Shown here: positions 50,180 through 57,750 of the stretch, piece after piece
Layout: each line of letters begins with the position of its first letter
Position numbering within the stretch: position 1 is the first letter of the stretch
NCBI RefSeq assembly: GCF_046254905.1
Contig: NZ_CP158016.1
Span: forward strand, 2,480,001 to 2,544,000
Length of the DNA: 64,000 bases
Source: Pseudaeromonas aegiceratis
Lineage (GTDB): Bacteria > Pseudomonadota > Gammaproteobacteria > Enterobacterales > Aeromonadaceae
Reading direction: 5' to 3'
Notes under the pieces: generated by a model
The model's input: the letters and a program-made list of their open reading frames with translations, nothing else
The model's database searches: none
What the model was told of the DNA's origin: nothing
Program-made: the position numbers and the translations under genes

Positions 50180-52276
50180 TTAATTCTTGCGCATATGCTT
50201 CAACGGCTCAAAATCCGTTTTATCCTTCATCGCCAATGCCTTGGCATAGAGAACCTTGGTCTCCTGCAAGAACTCAATGAATATTGCAATACATTTGCGC
50301 AGAAGATGGAATGTTTCTTCCTTGTCAGAAAATGCGTACAAGATACTGGTAATCACCGAGAGATAATAATTCATTGAACCGACCAGCACACGATACACAT
50401 GATGGTAAGGTGACACAGCCAGTGAAGTAACCAGCTCAAAACTGACTAGGGTTCTTTCATTAACGTCCTCGTAGGTCAGACAATCTGGCTGCCAGACCTC
50501 GATTATTTTGTCGACCAGCTTATTAAACAGCTCTATCGCCAGGTAGTCCTGAAGTTTGTCGGCACTCACTGAGATAGGAACAAACAACTTCTCATAGATC
50601 TCATCCACCAAGCGATCTTTGTCCAGCGCAACCTCATCCAGTCGAAACTCATCAAGAGGCAAAGGAATCGCATTTTTAACCTGAGCACCATCACTGCAGT
50701 TATGGCAGATGACATCCGAATACAATCTAAGCAGAGTCCCCATATGGCGAGCGGATAAACCTAACAGCTGATTGGTCACCACTTCACCCCCAAAGTTGCC
50801 GGGTACCATAAACTCGGCTCGCCCTGTCATCAGCTTCTTAAGGGCCTCGATGGGTTTACCATCTTTATCGTAGTAGGAGCTGTTTTTGGCATGATGGTGC
50901 TCCTTGCTCTTGTAGCCATTATCCATGCCAAACAGATAGATATTCTTGAACCCCAAGGTGACAGCATAGCTTAGCCCGGTGTTACCTACCAATGGATTCA
51001 CATTCAGCAGACCAGTATATTGCTCCATCAATTTATTCTGATTCGCCTTTAGCATGGCATACATGGGCTCATTGGGTTTAAATCCCATTGCTGAGCGGTC
51101 AAAATAAGCGAGACAATCAGGATGAATCACATCAACCGAGAGGAACAGAATATCTTGCAAATAGTCAGGGTCATTCAATGTGGCAAGAAAATCAGCAGAA
51201 CTTTTGGTTCTCTCCACGGCCACATAGATATCAGGCTTGATACCCTCTTTATGCAAGGCATAGACACTACTACCACAGCAAATAATCAAGGCATTTTGTT
51301 GATATTCTTTGATATAAGGAAGCGCTGCATCCAGCGAAGGGCCATTACCCACCACAAACACCGGACACTGTGACTGCTCATTCTGTACCTTCTTACCCTT
51401 AAGCAAGAACGGGGCACCTTTGATGATGTTTTCGGCAGAGTGAGAGATGGCAAAGAGGTTATCATCAAAAAATCCCCAGCCAGTTCTCAGGGTATAAAAT
51501 TCCTGACTAACCCGCTCGATCAGACTGAAAATAGTCGGGGATGGGTAATGCCAATAGGCAAACATGCTAGCAACCAAAAATGCACCGCGTTTATGAATCG
51601 CAGGCATCAGGTCATTCATCATGCTCTCTTCATCCTGCCCCAGCAGGATATGCAGACTCATTTTTTCTGAATCAAGATAGTCCAGCAAGGGAGCCCAATC
51701 AAAACAGAATAGCGAGGCATAAAACAAATCAAGATCCGGCTCGATAACAAACAGGTTTTTGACGCTACAGCGCTCATAAAGGTAACCCAGGTGGTAGCCT
51801 AAGCCAACACCGAAAACCAAAGCCATGGGAACTGTTTCGGGCAGGGAGGTGAGCTTATTCAGCGTTTTTTTGGCAGTCTGGTACTCTTCCGCCAACATGT
51901 TCAAATATTTGACGTGGATCTGACCGAAGAAATTCTTTTCCACCCCAAACTCGAGACGCGACAAGCTCGCGCGCCCCATCACTTGTTCGATTTGAGCCTT
52001 AGATTGTGCCAGTGGCTCGTCGCCGTAGAGCGAGACATTATCATCCAACCACAAGAGATTGGGCTCACCATTCGCGTTGCAGTAGAGTCTGAACGCCCTG
52101 GTTGGCTGATAAGCACGAAACTGCTCATAAATGGCCGGCATTAGACGCTCAAAAGCTGCCATGTTCTGAGCAAAGCGCAACGGTAGCACCTCGGCCATGG
52201 CCTTTTCCTGTTCCGATTGCAACCGAAGCTTATCCGCCTGCTGCTCTGTCTCCAGGATCAGCTTGTTGATGTCCAT
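50180..52276 (-). CDS. Maf-family motility-associated glycosyltransferase
   Basis: 698 residues, cytosolic. The central DUF115/MAF domain (about 300-500) includes CPVFVVGNGPSLDAALPYIKE, CCGSSVYALHKEGIKPDIYVAVERT and GNTGLSYAVTLGFKNIYLFGMDNG. Maf proteins in Aeromonas, Campylobacter and Helicobacter transfer pseudaminic acid to flagellin Ser/Thr before export. The gene lies between the fliT-like gene and the pse operon, so substrate and target genes flank it. Base composition is visibly more AT-rich than its neighbours, a common sign of glycosylation loci exchanged between strains. The match is to the family; the exact paralogue name (maf1) is an inference. Confidence 0.9.
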   Translation of the reverse strand: MDINKLILETEQQADKLRLQSEQEKAMAEVLPLRFAQNMAAFERLMPAIYEQFRAYQPTRAFRLYCNANGEPNLLWLDDNVSLYGDEPLAQSKAQIEQVMGRASLSRLEFGVEKNFFGQIHVKYLNMLAEEYQTAKKTLNKLTSLPETVPMALVFGVGLGYHLGYLYERCSVKNLFVIEPDLDLFYASLFCFDWAPLLDYLDSEKMSLHILLGQDEESMMNDLMPAIHKRGAFLVASMFAYWHYPSPTIFSLIERVSQEFYTLRTGWGFFDDNLFAISHSAENIIKGAPFLLKGKKVQNEQSQCPVFVVGNGPSLDAALPYIKEYQQNALIICCGSSVYALHKEGIKPDIYVAVERTKSSADFLATLNDPDYLQDILFLSVDVIHPDCLAYFDRSAMGFKPNEPMYAMLKANQNKLMEQYTGLLNVNPLVGNTGLSYAVTLGFKNIYLFGMDNGYKSKEHHHAKNSSYYDKDGKPIEALKKLMTGRAEFMVPGNFGGEVVTNQLLGLSARHMGTLLRLYSDVICHNCSDGAQVKNAIPLPLDEFRLDEVALDKDRLVDEIYEKLFVPISVSADKLQDYLAIELFNKLVDKIIEVWQPDCLTYEDVNERTLVSFELVTSLAVSPYHHVYRVLVGSMNYYLSVITSILYAFSDKEETFHLLRKCIAIFIEFLQETKVLYAKALAMKDKTDFEPLKHMRKN

Positions 52277-52296
52277 TGTCGTCGCTCCTGAGCATC

Positions 52297-52641
52297 TTAT
52301 TGTCTGTTTTTCTTATACAGGGCATTGGCTCTGGCCCCCGTGACCATCTTAGCAATATTGGTGCCAACCTGTTCCTTTTCAGCCAATAACCGGGCTTCCA
52401 GCGGCCCCTCAACTCTGAGCAACTGACGTGCGAGCTTGACCAAGGCATCGGGGAAAGGATTTTCTGGACCTTGCTGTTTTACCAGCACAGACAACAAGGC
52501 TAAGCGCTCGTCGCCAAGCTGCTTAGCCTTATCAAATTCGTCTTGTTTGATCGCCGTCTGTATCTGACGGCTGAGTTCATCGAGGCGCGCTATCTGCGAT
52601 GGCCAGTCCGTATCCCGTCCCTGGCTGGGACTGTCGGTCAT
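52297..52641 (-). CDS. FliT-like flagellar chaperone (FlaI type)
   Basis: 114 residues, predicted all-helical and charged (IARLDELSRQIQTAIKQDEFDKAKQLGDERLALLSVLVKQ; LLAEKEQVGTNIAKMVTGARANALYKKNRQ). Similar length and position (after fliS) to Vibrio FlaI and enteric FliT, the chaperone of the filament cap FliD. It overlaps fliS by four bases. Sequence similarity is weak, so the call leans on context. Confidence 0.7.
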   Translation of the reverse strand: MTDSPSQGRDTDWPSQIARLDELSRQIQTAIKQDEFDKAKQLGDERLALLSVLVKQQGPENPFPDALVKLARQLLRVEGPLEARLLAEKEQVGTNIAKMVTGARANALYKKNRQ

Positions 52642-53063
52642 AGATCACCTTCTTGCGTTTGCTGCTGAGACAAGGCCTGCTCCCGCTCGCTGGGCGGAAT
52701 GGCGTCCCAGGCAGATTTGATGGTGATGAACAATTTGGCGACTTCGTCCACCGGCTCCTGACTCATCTCCCGACTGGCGTCCATCAGCCGTTGCTTCATG
52801 TAATCATAGAGAGCAAACAGATCTTGTGGGATCTTGCCAAAAGAAAGGTCCAGAGCCCCCTGCAGACCGTCCAGCAAACCAATGGCCTTGGAGATGGCAA
52901 CCGATTTAGCCTCGAAATCGCGCCGCTCGATGGCCCCTTTGGCTTGAGCCAGGCGTTCCATCACTCCCTGCATCATCAATTGGATGATGCGGTAGGGATC
53001 TGCAACCGACATCTCGGCTTGCAGATTGTTTGAGGTGTAAGCCTTAAGGTTCTTACGGTACAT
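52638..53063 (-). CDS. fliS: Flagellin export chaperone FliS
   Basis: 141 residues. The family start YRKNLKAYTSNNLQAEMSVADPYRIIQLMMQGVMERLAQAKGAIERRDFEAKSVAISKAIGLLDGLQGALD is clear. It binds the flagellin C-terminus to prevent polymerisation in the cytoplasm. It follows fliD by 31 bp. Confidence 0.95.
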   Translation of the reverse strand: MYRKNLKAYTSNNLQAEMSVADPYRIIQLMMQGVMERLAQAKGAIERRDFEAKSVAISKAIGLLDGLQGALDLSFGKIPQDLFALYDYMKQRLMDASREMSQEPVDEVAKLFITIKSAWDAIPPSEREQALSQQQTQEGDL

Positions 53064-53094
53064 GCTGACTCCCTAAGGATAAAAACAAGAAGAT

Positions 53095-54498
53095 TTAGCT
53101 ACTGCTACTGCTGGTGGAATTAGAGATGAGATTCAAATAAGAAAGCGACTGGCTCATCTGCACTAAGAGGCTGTCAAGACTACCATATTTAGCCCGCAGA
53201 TTTTCCTCGTATTTGGTCATCTGTTCGGTGATGGTCGCCGTTTTATTTGCCAAGTCTCTGAGATCGGAGTTCAAGTTATCCTGCCGTTGGGCCAGCAAGC
53301 CCCCGGTACGGGAATAGACCTCCAGGGCACTGGAGAGTTGCCCTGCCACCCCATCATCACCACCAAATAGCGCAACGACCTGCTCGAAATTGTTGTCCAA
53401 CGACTCGTTGAACTTGTCCTCATCCAAGGACAAGACCCCGTCATTGTCCATCTCAATCCCCAACTGGAAAATGGAGTTGTAGACGGTAGACTTATCGGAT
53501 TTGCTGGTCAGGATCCCCGTCATCACGTTGACCACACTGCGCGTCACCGAATCGCCGGCCAGCGCCCCCCCATCGTCCTGGCTCTCACCTGCCACTATGG
53601 TGTTGCGTTTGCCCAGGGCGTTGGCTGAACTCACCAGCGAGTTGTAACCATCGATAAAACCCTGCACCAGCTCCTGGATACCGCTGTGGTCCGTGGTGAT
53701 GGAGAGTTGGTTGGACTTCAGGGTAGCCCCCGTCGCATCTGAGGTGTCGGTATCAGAAACACGCAAGGCGGTCAGGCTGATCCCGACGATGGAATCATCG
53801 AAGTCATTGGTATCACTGGTCAGCGTATTACCATCCACAGTGATGATGGCATCCTGCGCCGTTTGGGTCTGAGTCAGACTGGATGAAAAAGTCGACAACT
53901 CACCAGTTCCGGTAATGGTCATATCATTACCGCTGCCCGTCACGCCAGAGTCGAGCACCAGCTTGGCCTCACCACTCGCCGTATTGATGATGTTGGCCGT
54001 CACCCCGAAATTGTCACCATTGTTATTGATGCGTTTGCGGATACTTTCCAGGGTATCCCCCGCCTTGACATTGACGGTGAAGGACTCGTCACCGGCGCCA
54101 AAAGTCAGGGTCGCATCCGCCGTCACCAAGGCGTCGGTCGAACTACTGAAGGTGCCTGTGAACTTACTGGTGGCCGCCAGCTGATTGACTGTGATGTCAT
54201 ATTGGCCATTGGATGCCCCCGTCTTGGTTTCAACGCTGTAGACAGGGTCGTCCTCATCTTGCTTGATCTCCACGGTGCGTTTGTTAAACGCCCCCGTCTT
54301 GGTCATGTCCTTCAAGGTGGACACATAGGATGAGATAGCCGATTTGAGTTTACCCAGCCCGGAGAGGGTAATCTGGGTATTGGTCTTCTTGGTGGTGACC
54401 GGGGTCTGCAACTGGGAGCGTTTGGCTTCCACACTGGCTGAAATGATGCTTTCCAGATCAAGCCCAGAACCGGCACCGGCTGACGTCACTGTGGCCAT
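53095..54498 (-). CDS. fliD: Flagellar filament cap protein FliD (HAP2)
   Basis: 467 residues. The N-terminal coiled-coil part (GLDLESIISASVEAKRSQLQTPVTTKKTNTQITLSGLGKLKSAI) and the C-terminal part (GGLLAQRQDNLNSDLRDLANKTATITEQMTKYEENLRAKYGSLDSLLVQMSQSLSYL) are typical, with Thr/Ser/Asp-rich surface domains between. It caps the filament and folds arriving flagellins. It follows flaG by 35 bp. Confidence 0.95.
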   Translation of the reverse strand: MATVTSAGAGSGLDLESIISASVEAKRSQLQTPVTTKKTNTQITLSGLGKLKSAISSYVSTLKDMTKTGAFNKRTVEIKQDEDDPVYSVETKTGASNGQYDITVNQLAATSKFTGTFSSSTDALVTADATLTFGAGDESFTVNVKAGDTLESIRKRINNNGDNFGVTANIINTASGEAKLVLDSGVTGSGNDMTITGTGELSTFSSSLTQTQTAQDAIITVDGNTLTSDTNDFDDSIVGISLTALRVSDTDTSDATGATLKSNQLSITTDHSGIQELVQGFIDGYNSLVSSANALGKRNTIVAGESQDDGGALAGDSVTRSVVNVMTGILTSKSDKSTVYNSIFQLGIEMDNDGVLSLDEDKFNESLDNNFEQVVALFGGDDGVAGQLSSALEVYSRTGGLLAQRQDNLNSDLRDLANKTATITEQMTKYEENLRAKYGSLDSLLVQMSQSLSYLNLISNSTSSSSS

Positions 54499-54533
54499 CG
54501 CTCTCTCCTCACCCGTGGTACTTAAACCACAGT

Positions 54534-54971
54534 TTAAATCTGACTATCCAGCAGCAAACCGGACAACCCCTGGTTGCCAGATTCGCCATGTTGCATGGAC
54601 TGCACCCGGCGACTAATGTTCAGCAGTTCCTCGCTGGGGATCTGCCGTATCGTCTGCTGGGTTTCTGAGTCCACTACGGTAATGACGGTCTTATCCAGAT
54701 CGTTATCAATCCGGAAATTCACCGCCCATCCCTTGATTTGACTCATTTCTTGCAATTCTTGGGCCTGCTCAATGATGTCTTGCATCATATCCGCCGGCGA
54801 CTTGGCATCATCCTTGGGCTCCACCTTGGGCAACGCCGTAGACGAGCCTGCCAAATTATTGACACTTTCCGACTGATCTGTAAGGACATGAGCGGCCTTG
54901 CGGCCGCTCTGGTCTGTTACAGATAGGGAAGAGACGCTGGCAGGCGTAAGTGGAATTGACTCGTTTGCCAT
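54534..54971 (-). CDS. flaG: FlaG family protein
   Basis: 145 residues. The conserved FlaG C-terminal part (INWAVNFRIDNDLDKTVITVVDSETQQTIRQIPSEELLNISRRVQ, read here as KGWAVNFRIDNDLDKTVI...) follows a variable N-terminus. FlaG affects filament length in Aeromonas, Campylobacter and Vibrio, by an unknown mechanism. It lies 37 bp after flagellin 1 and before fliD. Confidence 0.9.
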   Translation of the reverse strand: MANESIPLTPASVSSLSVTDQSGRKAAHVLTDQSESVNNLAGSSTALPKVEPKDDAKSPADMMQDIIEQAQELQEMSQIKGWAVNFRIDNDLDKTVITVVDSETQQTIRQIPSEELLNISRRVQSMQHGESGNQGLSGLLLDSQI

Positions 54972-55008
54972 AATCTCCCCCTTATCTCACTTTGAGGTCT
55001 AACCCAAA

Positions 55009-55923
55009 TTAGCCCAGCAGAGACAAGGCGGCCTGAGGACGTTGGTTTGCCTGTGCCAGTATGGTGGAGGCAGCCTGCTGCAGAATATTCTGCTTGGTCA
55101 TGTTGGCGGTTTCGGTGGCGAAGTCCGCATCCCGGATCCGGGAGCGAGCGGCGCTAACGTTCTCAGACACGTTGGACTGGTTACGGATGGTGGAGTCGAA
55201 GCGGTTCTGTACTGCACCCAGCTCGGCACGCTTGGAGTCCACCGCCTTGATCATATAGTCCAGGTTGGCCATGGCCAGTTCAGCGGTACTGGCAGAGGTG
55301 ATGCTCTGCACGTTAGAAACGCTGACCGCCGTCGTCGCAGTAGATACCTCATAGGGCTCGCTGGACGTGGTATCCGTCATCGTCACCACGGAAGCACTGG
55401 CCTTGGTGGCGCTGGCAATCCCAGACAGATCGAAGGACAGGGTCATCTTGAAGCTGATGGTCTGAGCCGCATCCGCGCCCACCTGGAAAGTACCTTCATA
55501 GGAACCGTCCAGCAGTTTCTGGCCACCGAAGGTGGTGTCGTTGGAGATACGGTTGATTTCCGTGGTCAGCTGGTCGTATTCCTGTTGCAGCGCTTCACGG
55601 TCATCGTCGTTGTTAGAGCCGTTGGAAGACTGCTGGGCCAGGGTACGCATGCGCTGCAGCATGGTGGTCACTTCATCCATGGCGCCTTCAGCGGTTTGGG
55701 CCACTGAGATGCCGTCGTTGGCGTTGCGGTTACCCTGATCCAAGCCGTTGATCTGAGAGGTCAAGCGGTTGGAGATCTGCAGGCCGGCGGCATCGTCCTT
55801 GGCGCTGTTGATCCGCAGACCGGAGGCCAAGCGGGTGTAGGAAGTGTCCAGAGACTTGCTGGTATTCGTCAAGTTACGCTGGGCATTCAAAGATGATGTA
55901 TTGGTGTTGATATACAGAGCCAT
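55009..55923 (-). CDS. Flagellin 1
   Basis: 304 residues. The N-terminal D0/D1 (ALYINTNTSSLNAQRNLTNTSKSLDTSYTRLASGLRINSAKDDAAGLQISNRL) and C-terminal D1/D0 (SNVSENVSAARSRIRDADFATETANMTKQNILQQAASTILAQANQRPQAALSLLG) are standard. The centre is short and Ser/Thr-rich (about 180-215), a likely place for pseudaminic acid. It differs from flagellin 2 mainly in that centre. Its 5' region holds a candidate FliA promoter with a leader of about 200 nt. Equivalent to FlaA/FlaB of Aeromonas. Confidence 0.96.
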   Translation of the reverse strand: MALYINTNTSSLNAQRNLTNTSKSLDTSYTRLASGLRINSAKDDAAGLQISNRLTSQINGLDQGNRNANDGISVAQTAEGAMDEVTTMLQRMRTLAQQSSNGSNNDDDREALQQEYDQLTTEINRISNDTTFGGQKLLDGSYEGTFQVGADAAQTISFKMTLSFDLSGIASATKASASVVTMTDTTSSEPYEVSTATTAVSVSNVQSITSASTAELAMANLDYMIKAVDSKRAELGAVQNRFDSTIRNQSNVSENVSAARSRIRDADFATETANMTKQNILQQAASTILAQANQRPQAALSLLG

Positions 55924-56126
55924 AATAATTCTCCCGATGAGAAGTTAACTGCGAGCCTCGCCTCACTCATAAGAGCCGGTGAGTCCCACCGTTCAAGCCA
56001 ACCGGGTTGAACCGGCCCGGTTGACCTGAGCGCGGGTCGTCACGTTTGAACCGAACGCGAGACCCGCAGCACCGCAAATAGCTGGATTTCCGAACACCCC
56101 TCAATTTGCTTCATCTTGGTTAACGG

Positions 56127-56153
56127 CCATCGGCAGAAAAGCTTTAGGATTTT
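56127..56153 (-). promoter_or_regulatory. Candidate sigma-28 promoter of flagellin 1
   Basis: On the minus strand AAAATCCT-N11-GCCGATGG. The spacer is exact; the -10 matches 6 of 8 and the TAAA core 3 of 4. It lies about 204 bp before the flagellin 1 ATG. Confidence 0.55.
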
Positions 56154-56168
56154 TTTGCCGCTATAAAC

Positions 56169-56192
56169 AAAAAGCGGCAATCACTTGCCGCC
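56169..56192 (-). terminator. Terminator-like hairpin between the flagellins
   Basis: On the minus strand the stem GCGGCAA / TTGCCGC with loop GTGA is followed by TTTTTG. A third copy of GCGGCAA follows (56155-56161), so the second arm has an alternative partner. Confidence 0.65.
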
Positions 56193-56349
56193 ACCCTGTG
56201 AAAACCGGACAAAAGGATAGATTAGTGGACCTCACTGACCAGCCACAGAGCACGGGCCTCGGCCGACTGACGTAAAAAACGAGGGCGACACCCAATAGTT
56301 GGCATAGCTAATGCTAGATTGTGAAGGTGTGCCAAGACGTTGGCGCCAC

Positions 56350-56375
56350 AAAAAAAGGCCAGCATTAAGCTGGCC
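56350..56375 (-). terminator. Terminator of flagellin 2
   Basis: On the minus strand the stem GGCCAGC / GCTGGCC with loop TTAAT is followed by seven T residues, about 190 nt after the flagellin 2 stop. It defines a long 3' untranslated region. Confidence 0.88.
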
Positions 56376-56521
56376 AATGAGCAAGTGCTCAGGAGATAGG
56401 CTGAATTTCACTCTACACTTGGTAAAAACCATGGCAGACTGTTTCAGCGTGTAACCAGAGAGTCAACTCTCTCCCGATAGATTAGAGACCGCATATCCGA
56501 ACACCCCTCTAATCCATCCTC

Positions 56522-56558
56522 AACAGGGCGGCCTGAACCACCGCCCTGTTTCTTTTTT
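56522..56558 (+). terminator. Terminator-like hairpin oriented against the flagellin genes
   Basis: The 10-bp stem AACAGGGCGG / CCGCCCTGTT is followed by TTTCTTTTTTT only on the plus strand. On the minus strand (flagellin direction) no T-run follows, so for flagellin 2 it is just a 3' hairpin. Confidence 0.5.
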
Positions 56559-56560
56559 TA

Positions 56561-57481
56561 CTAGCCTTGCAGCAGTTGCAGGGCGGCCTGCGGGCGCTGG
56601 TTGGCCTGAGACAGTATGGTAGAGGCCGCCTGCTGCAGAATATTCTGCTTGGTCATGTTGGCGGTTTCGGTGGCGAAGTCGGCATCCCGGATCCGAGAGC
56701 GAGCGGCACTGACGTTTTCAGACACGTTAGACTGGTTGCGAATGGTGGAGTCGAACCGGTTCTGTACCGCACCCAACTCGGCCCGCTTGGAGTCCACCGC
56801 CTTGATCATATAGTCCAAGTTAGCCATGGACAGCTCGGCGGTACTGGCAGAAGTGATGCTCTGTACAGAGGTCACGCTGGCCAAAGCGGTAGTGGCAGAA
56901 GAGACCAAGTACGGCTCGGTTGATGATGTATCAGTCTGAGACACTACGGTCGCACTTCCCTTAGCGGCACTAGCGATACCAGACAGGTCGAAGGACAAGG
57001 TCATCTTGAAGCTGATGGTCTGGGTGGCATCCGCCCCCACTTGGAAGGTCCCATCGTAGGTACCATCCAGCAGCTTCTGACCACCGAAGGTGGTATCACC
57101 CGCGATACGGTTGATTTCCGTCATCATCTGCTCGTATTCCTGCTGCAGCGCCTCACGGTCATCGTCGTTATTGGAGCCGTTGGAGGACTGCTGAGCCAGG
57201 GTGCGCATGCGCTGCAGCATGGTAGTGATTTCATCCATGGCGCCTTCTGCGGTTTGCGCCACAGAGATACCATCGTTGGCGTTACGGTTACCCTGATCCA
57301 GACCGTTGATCTGGGAAGTCAGTCGGTTGGAGATCTGCAAGCCGGCGGCGTCGTCCTTGGCGCTGTTGATGCGCAGACCGGAAGCCAAACGGGTGTAAGA
57401 GGTATCCAGGGACTTGCTGCTGTTCGTCAGGTTGCGCTGGGCGTTCAGTGATGAAACGTTGGTGTTGACATACATAGCCAT
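56561..57481 (-). CDS. Flagellin 2
   Basis: 306 residues, paralogue of the flagellin at 55009-55923 with near-identical D0/D1 ends (AMYVNTNVSSLNAQRNLTNSS... and SQANQRPQAALQLLQG). The central region (about 180-215, SATVVSQTDTSSTEPYLVSSATTALASVTSVQ) is Ser/Thr-rich and diverged. ATG 57481 has AGGAG nine bases upstream; an upstream TTG in frame is unlikely. Two FliA promoters precede it and its mRNA ends at 56350. It is the first flagellin in transcription order. Confidence 0.95.
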   Translation of the reverse strand: MAMYVNTNVSSLNAQRNLTNSSKSLDTSYTRLASGLRINSAKDDAAGLQISNRLTSQINGLDQGNRNANDGISVAQTAEGAMDEITTMLQRMRTLAQQSSNGSNNDDDREALQQEYEQMMTEINRIAGDTTFGGQKLLDGTYDGTFQVGADATQTISFKMTLSFDLSGIASAAKGSATVVSQTDTSSTEPYLVSSATTALASVTSVQSITSASTAELSMANLDYMIKAVDSKRAELGAVQNRFDSTIRNQSNVSENVSAARSRIRDADFATETANMTKQNILQQAASTILSQANQRPQAALQLLQG

Positions 57482-57557
57482 GATCAATTTCTCCTAAGCA
57501 TTTATTTTTGAAAATAACCAGGCTTATTAGTGTGTTATGTCTGCCTGCTTGACTTAT

Positions 57558-57584
57558 TTATCGGACCTGCTGGCGTTTCCTTTA
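57558..57584 (-). promoter_or_regulatory. Sigma-28 promoter of flagellin 2 (proximal)
   Basis: On the minus strand TAAAGGAA-N11-TCCGATAA. The -10 matches 7 of 8, the -35 has TAAAG, and the spacer is exact. It lies 77 bp before the ATG. Confidence 0.88.
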
Positions 57585-57638
57585 GCATTTTTTTCAACTT
57601 TTTTTGCTTCGGGATGCCGCAACTGCCTTACACCTTAT

Positions 57639-57665
57639 TTATCGGTGCTATTGTCGATTCCTTTA
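57639..57665 (-). promoter_or_regulatory. Sigma-28 promoter of flagellin 2 (distal)
   Basis: On the minus strand TAAAGGAA-N11-ACCGATAA, with the same -35 octamer as the proximal one and 7 of 8 at the -10. It lies 81 bp upstream of it, just after the flgL terminator. Confidence 0.85.
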
Positions 57666-57684
57666 GTCTTTTTGTGCCCCCAGC

Positions 57685-57726
57685 TTGCAAAGAACGGCCA
57701 GGCCACCCGAAGGTGGCCTGGCCGTT
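57685..57726 (-). terminator. Terminator after flgL
   Basis: A 15-bp stem AACGGCCAGGCCACC / GGTGGCCTGGCCGTT with a four-base loop. On the minus strand it is followed by CTTTGC; on the plus strand by TTG. It is 24 bases after the flgL stop and separates the flg operon from the flagellin 2 promoters. Confidence 0.8.
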
Positions 57727-57750
57727 TTGTCATGGCTTGCCGAGGTTCGC

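Larger units (their letters stand above)
55924..56560. other. Structured inter-flagellin region (637 bp)
   Basis: No coding sequence is supported. On the minus strand, from flagellin 2 downward, it holds: a 10-bp stem (56522-56550); a GATTAGAG/CTCTAATC stem enclosing GAGGGGTGTTCGGA; AGAGAG/CTCTCT (56456-56471); GAGCA/TGCTC (56380-56391); a terminator (56350-56375); a second terminator-like hairpin (56169-56192); a FliA-type promoter (56127-56153); and a leader with further stems including GCGGGTC/GACCCGC and CAACCGGG/CCCGGTTG. Confidence 0.7.

Noticed and set aside
56376..56560. tRNA or tmRNA gene in the hairpin-rich stretch after flagellin 2
   Set aside because: No cloverleaf, no GGTTCGAATCC-like T loop and no CCA end could be found.
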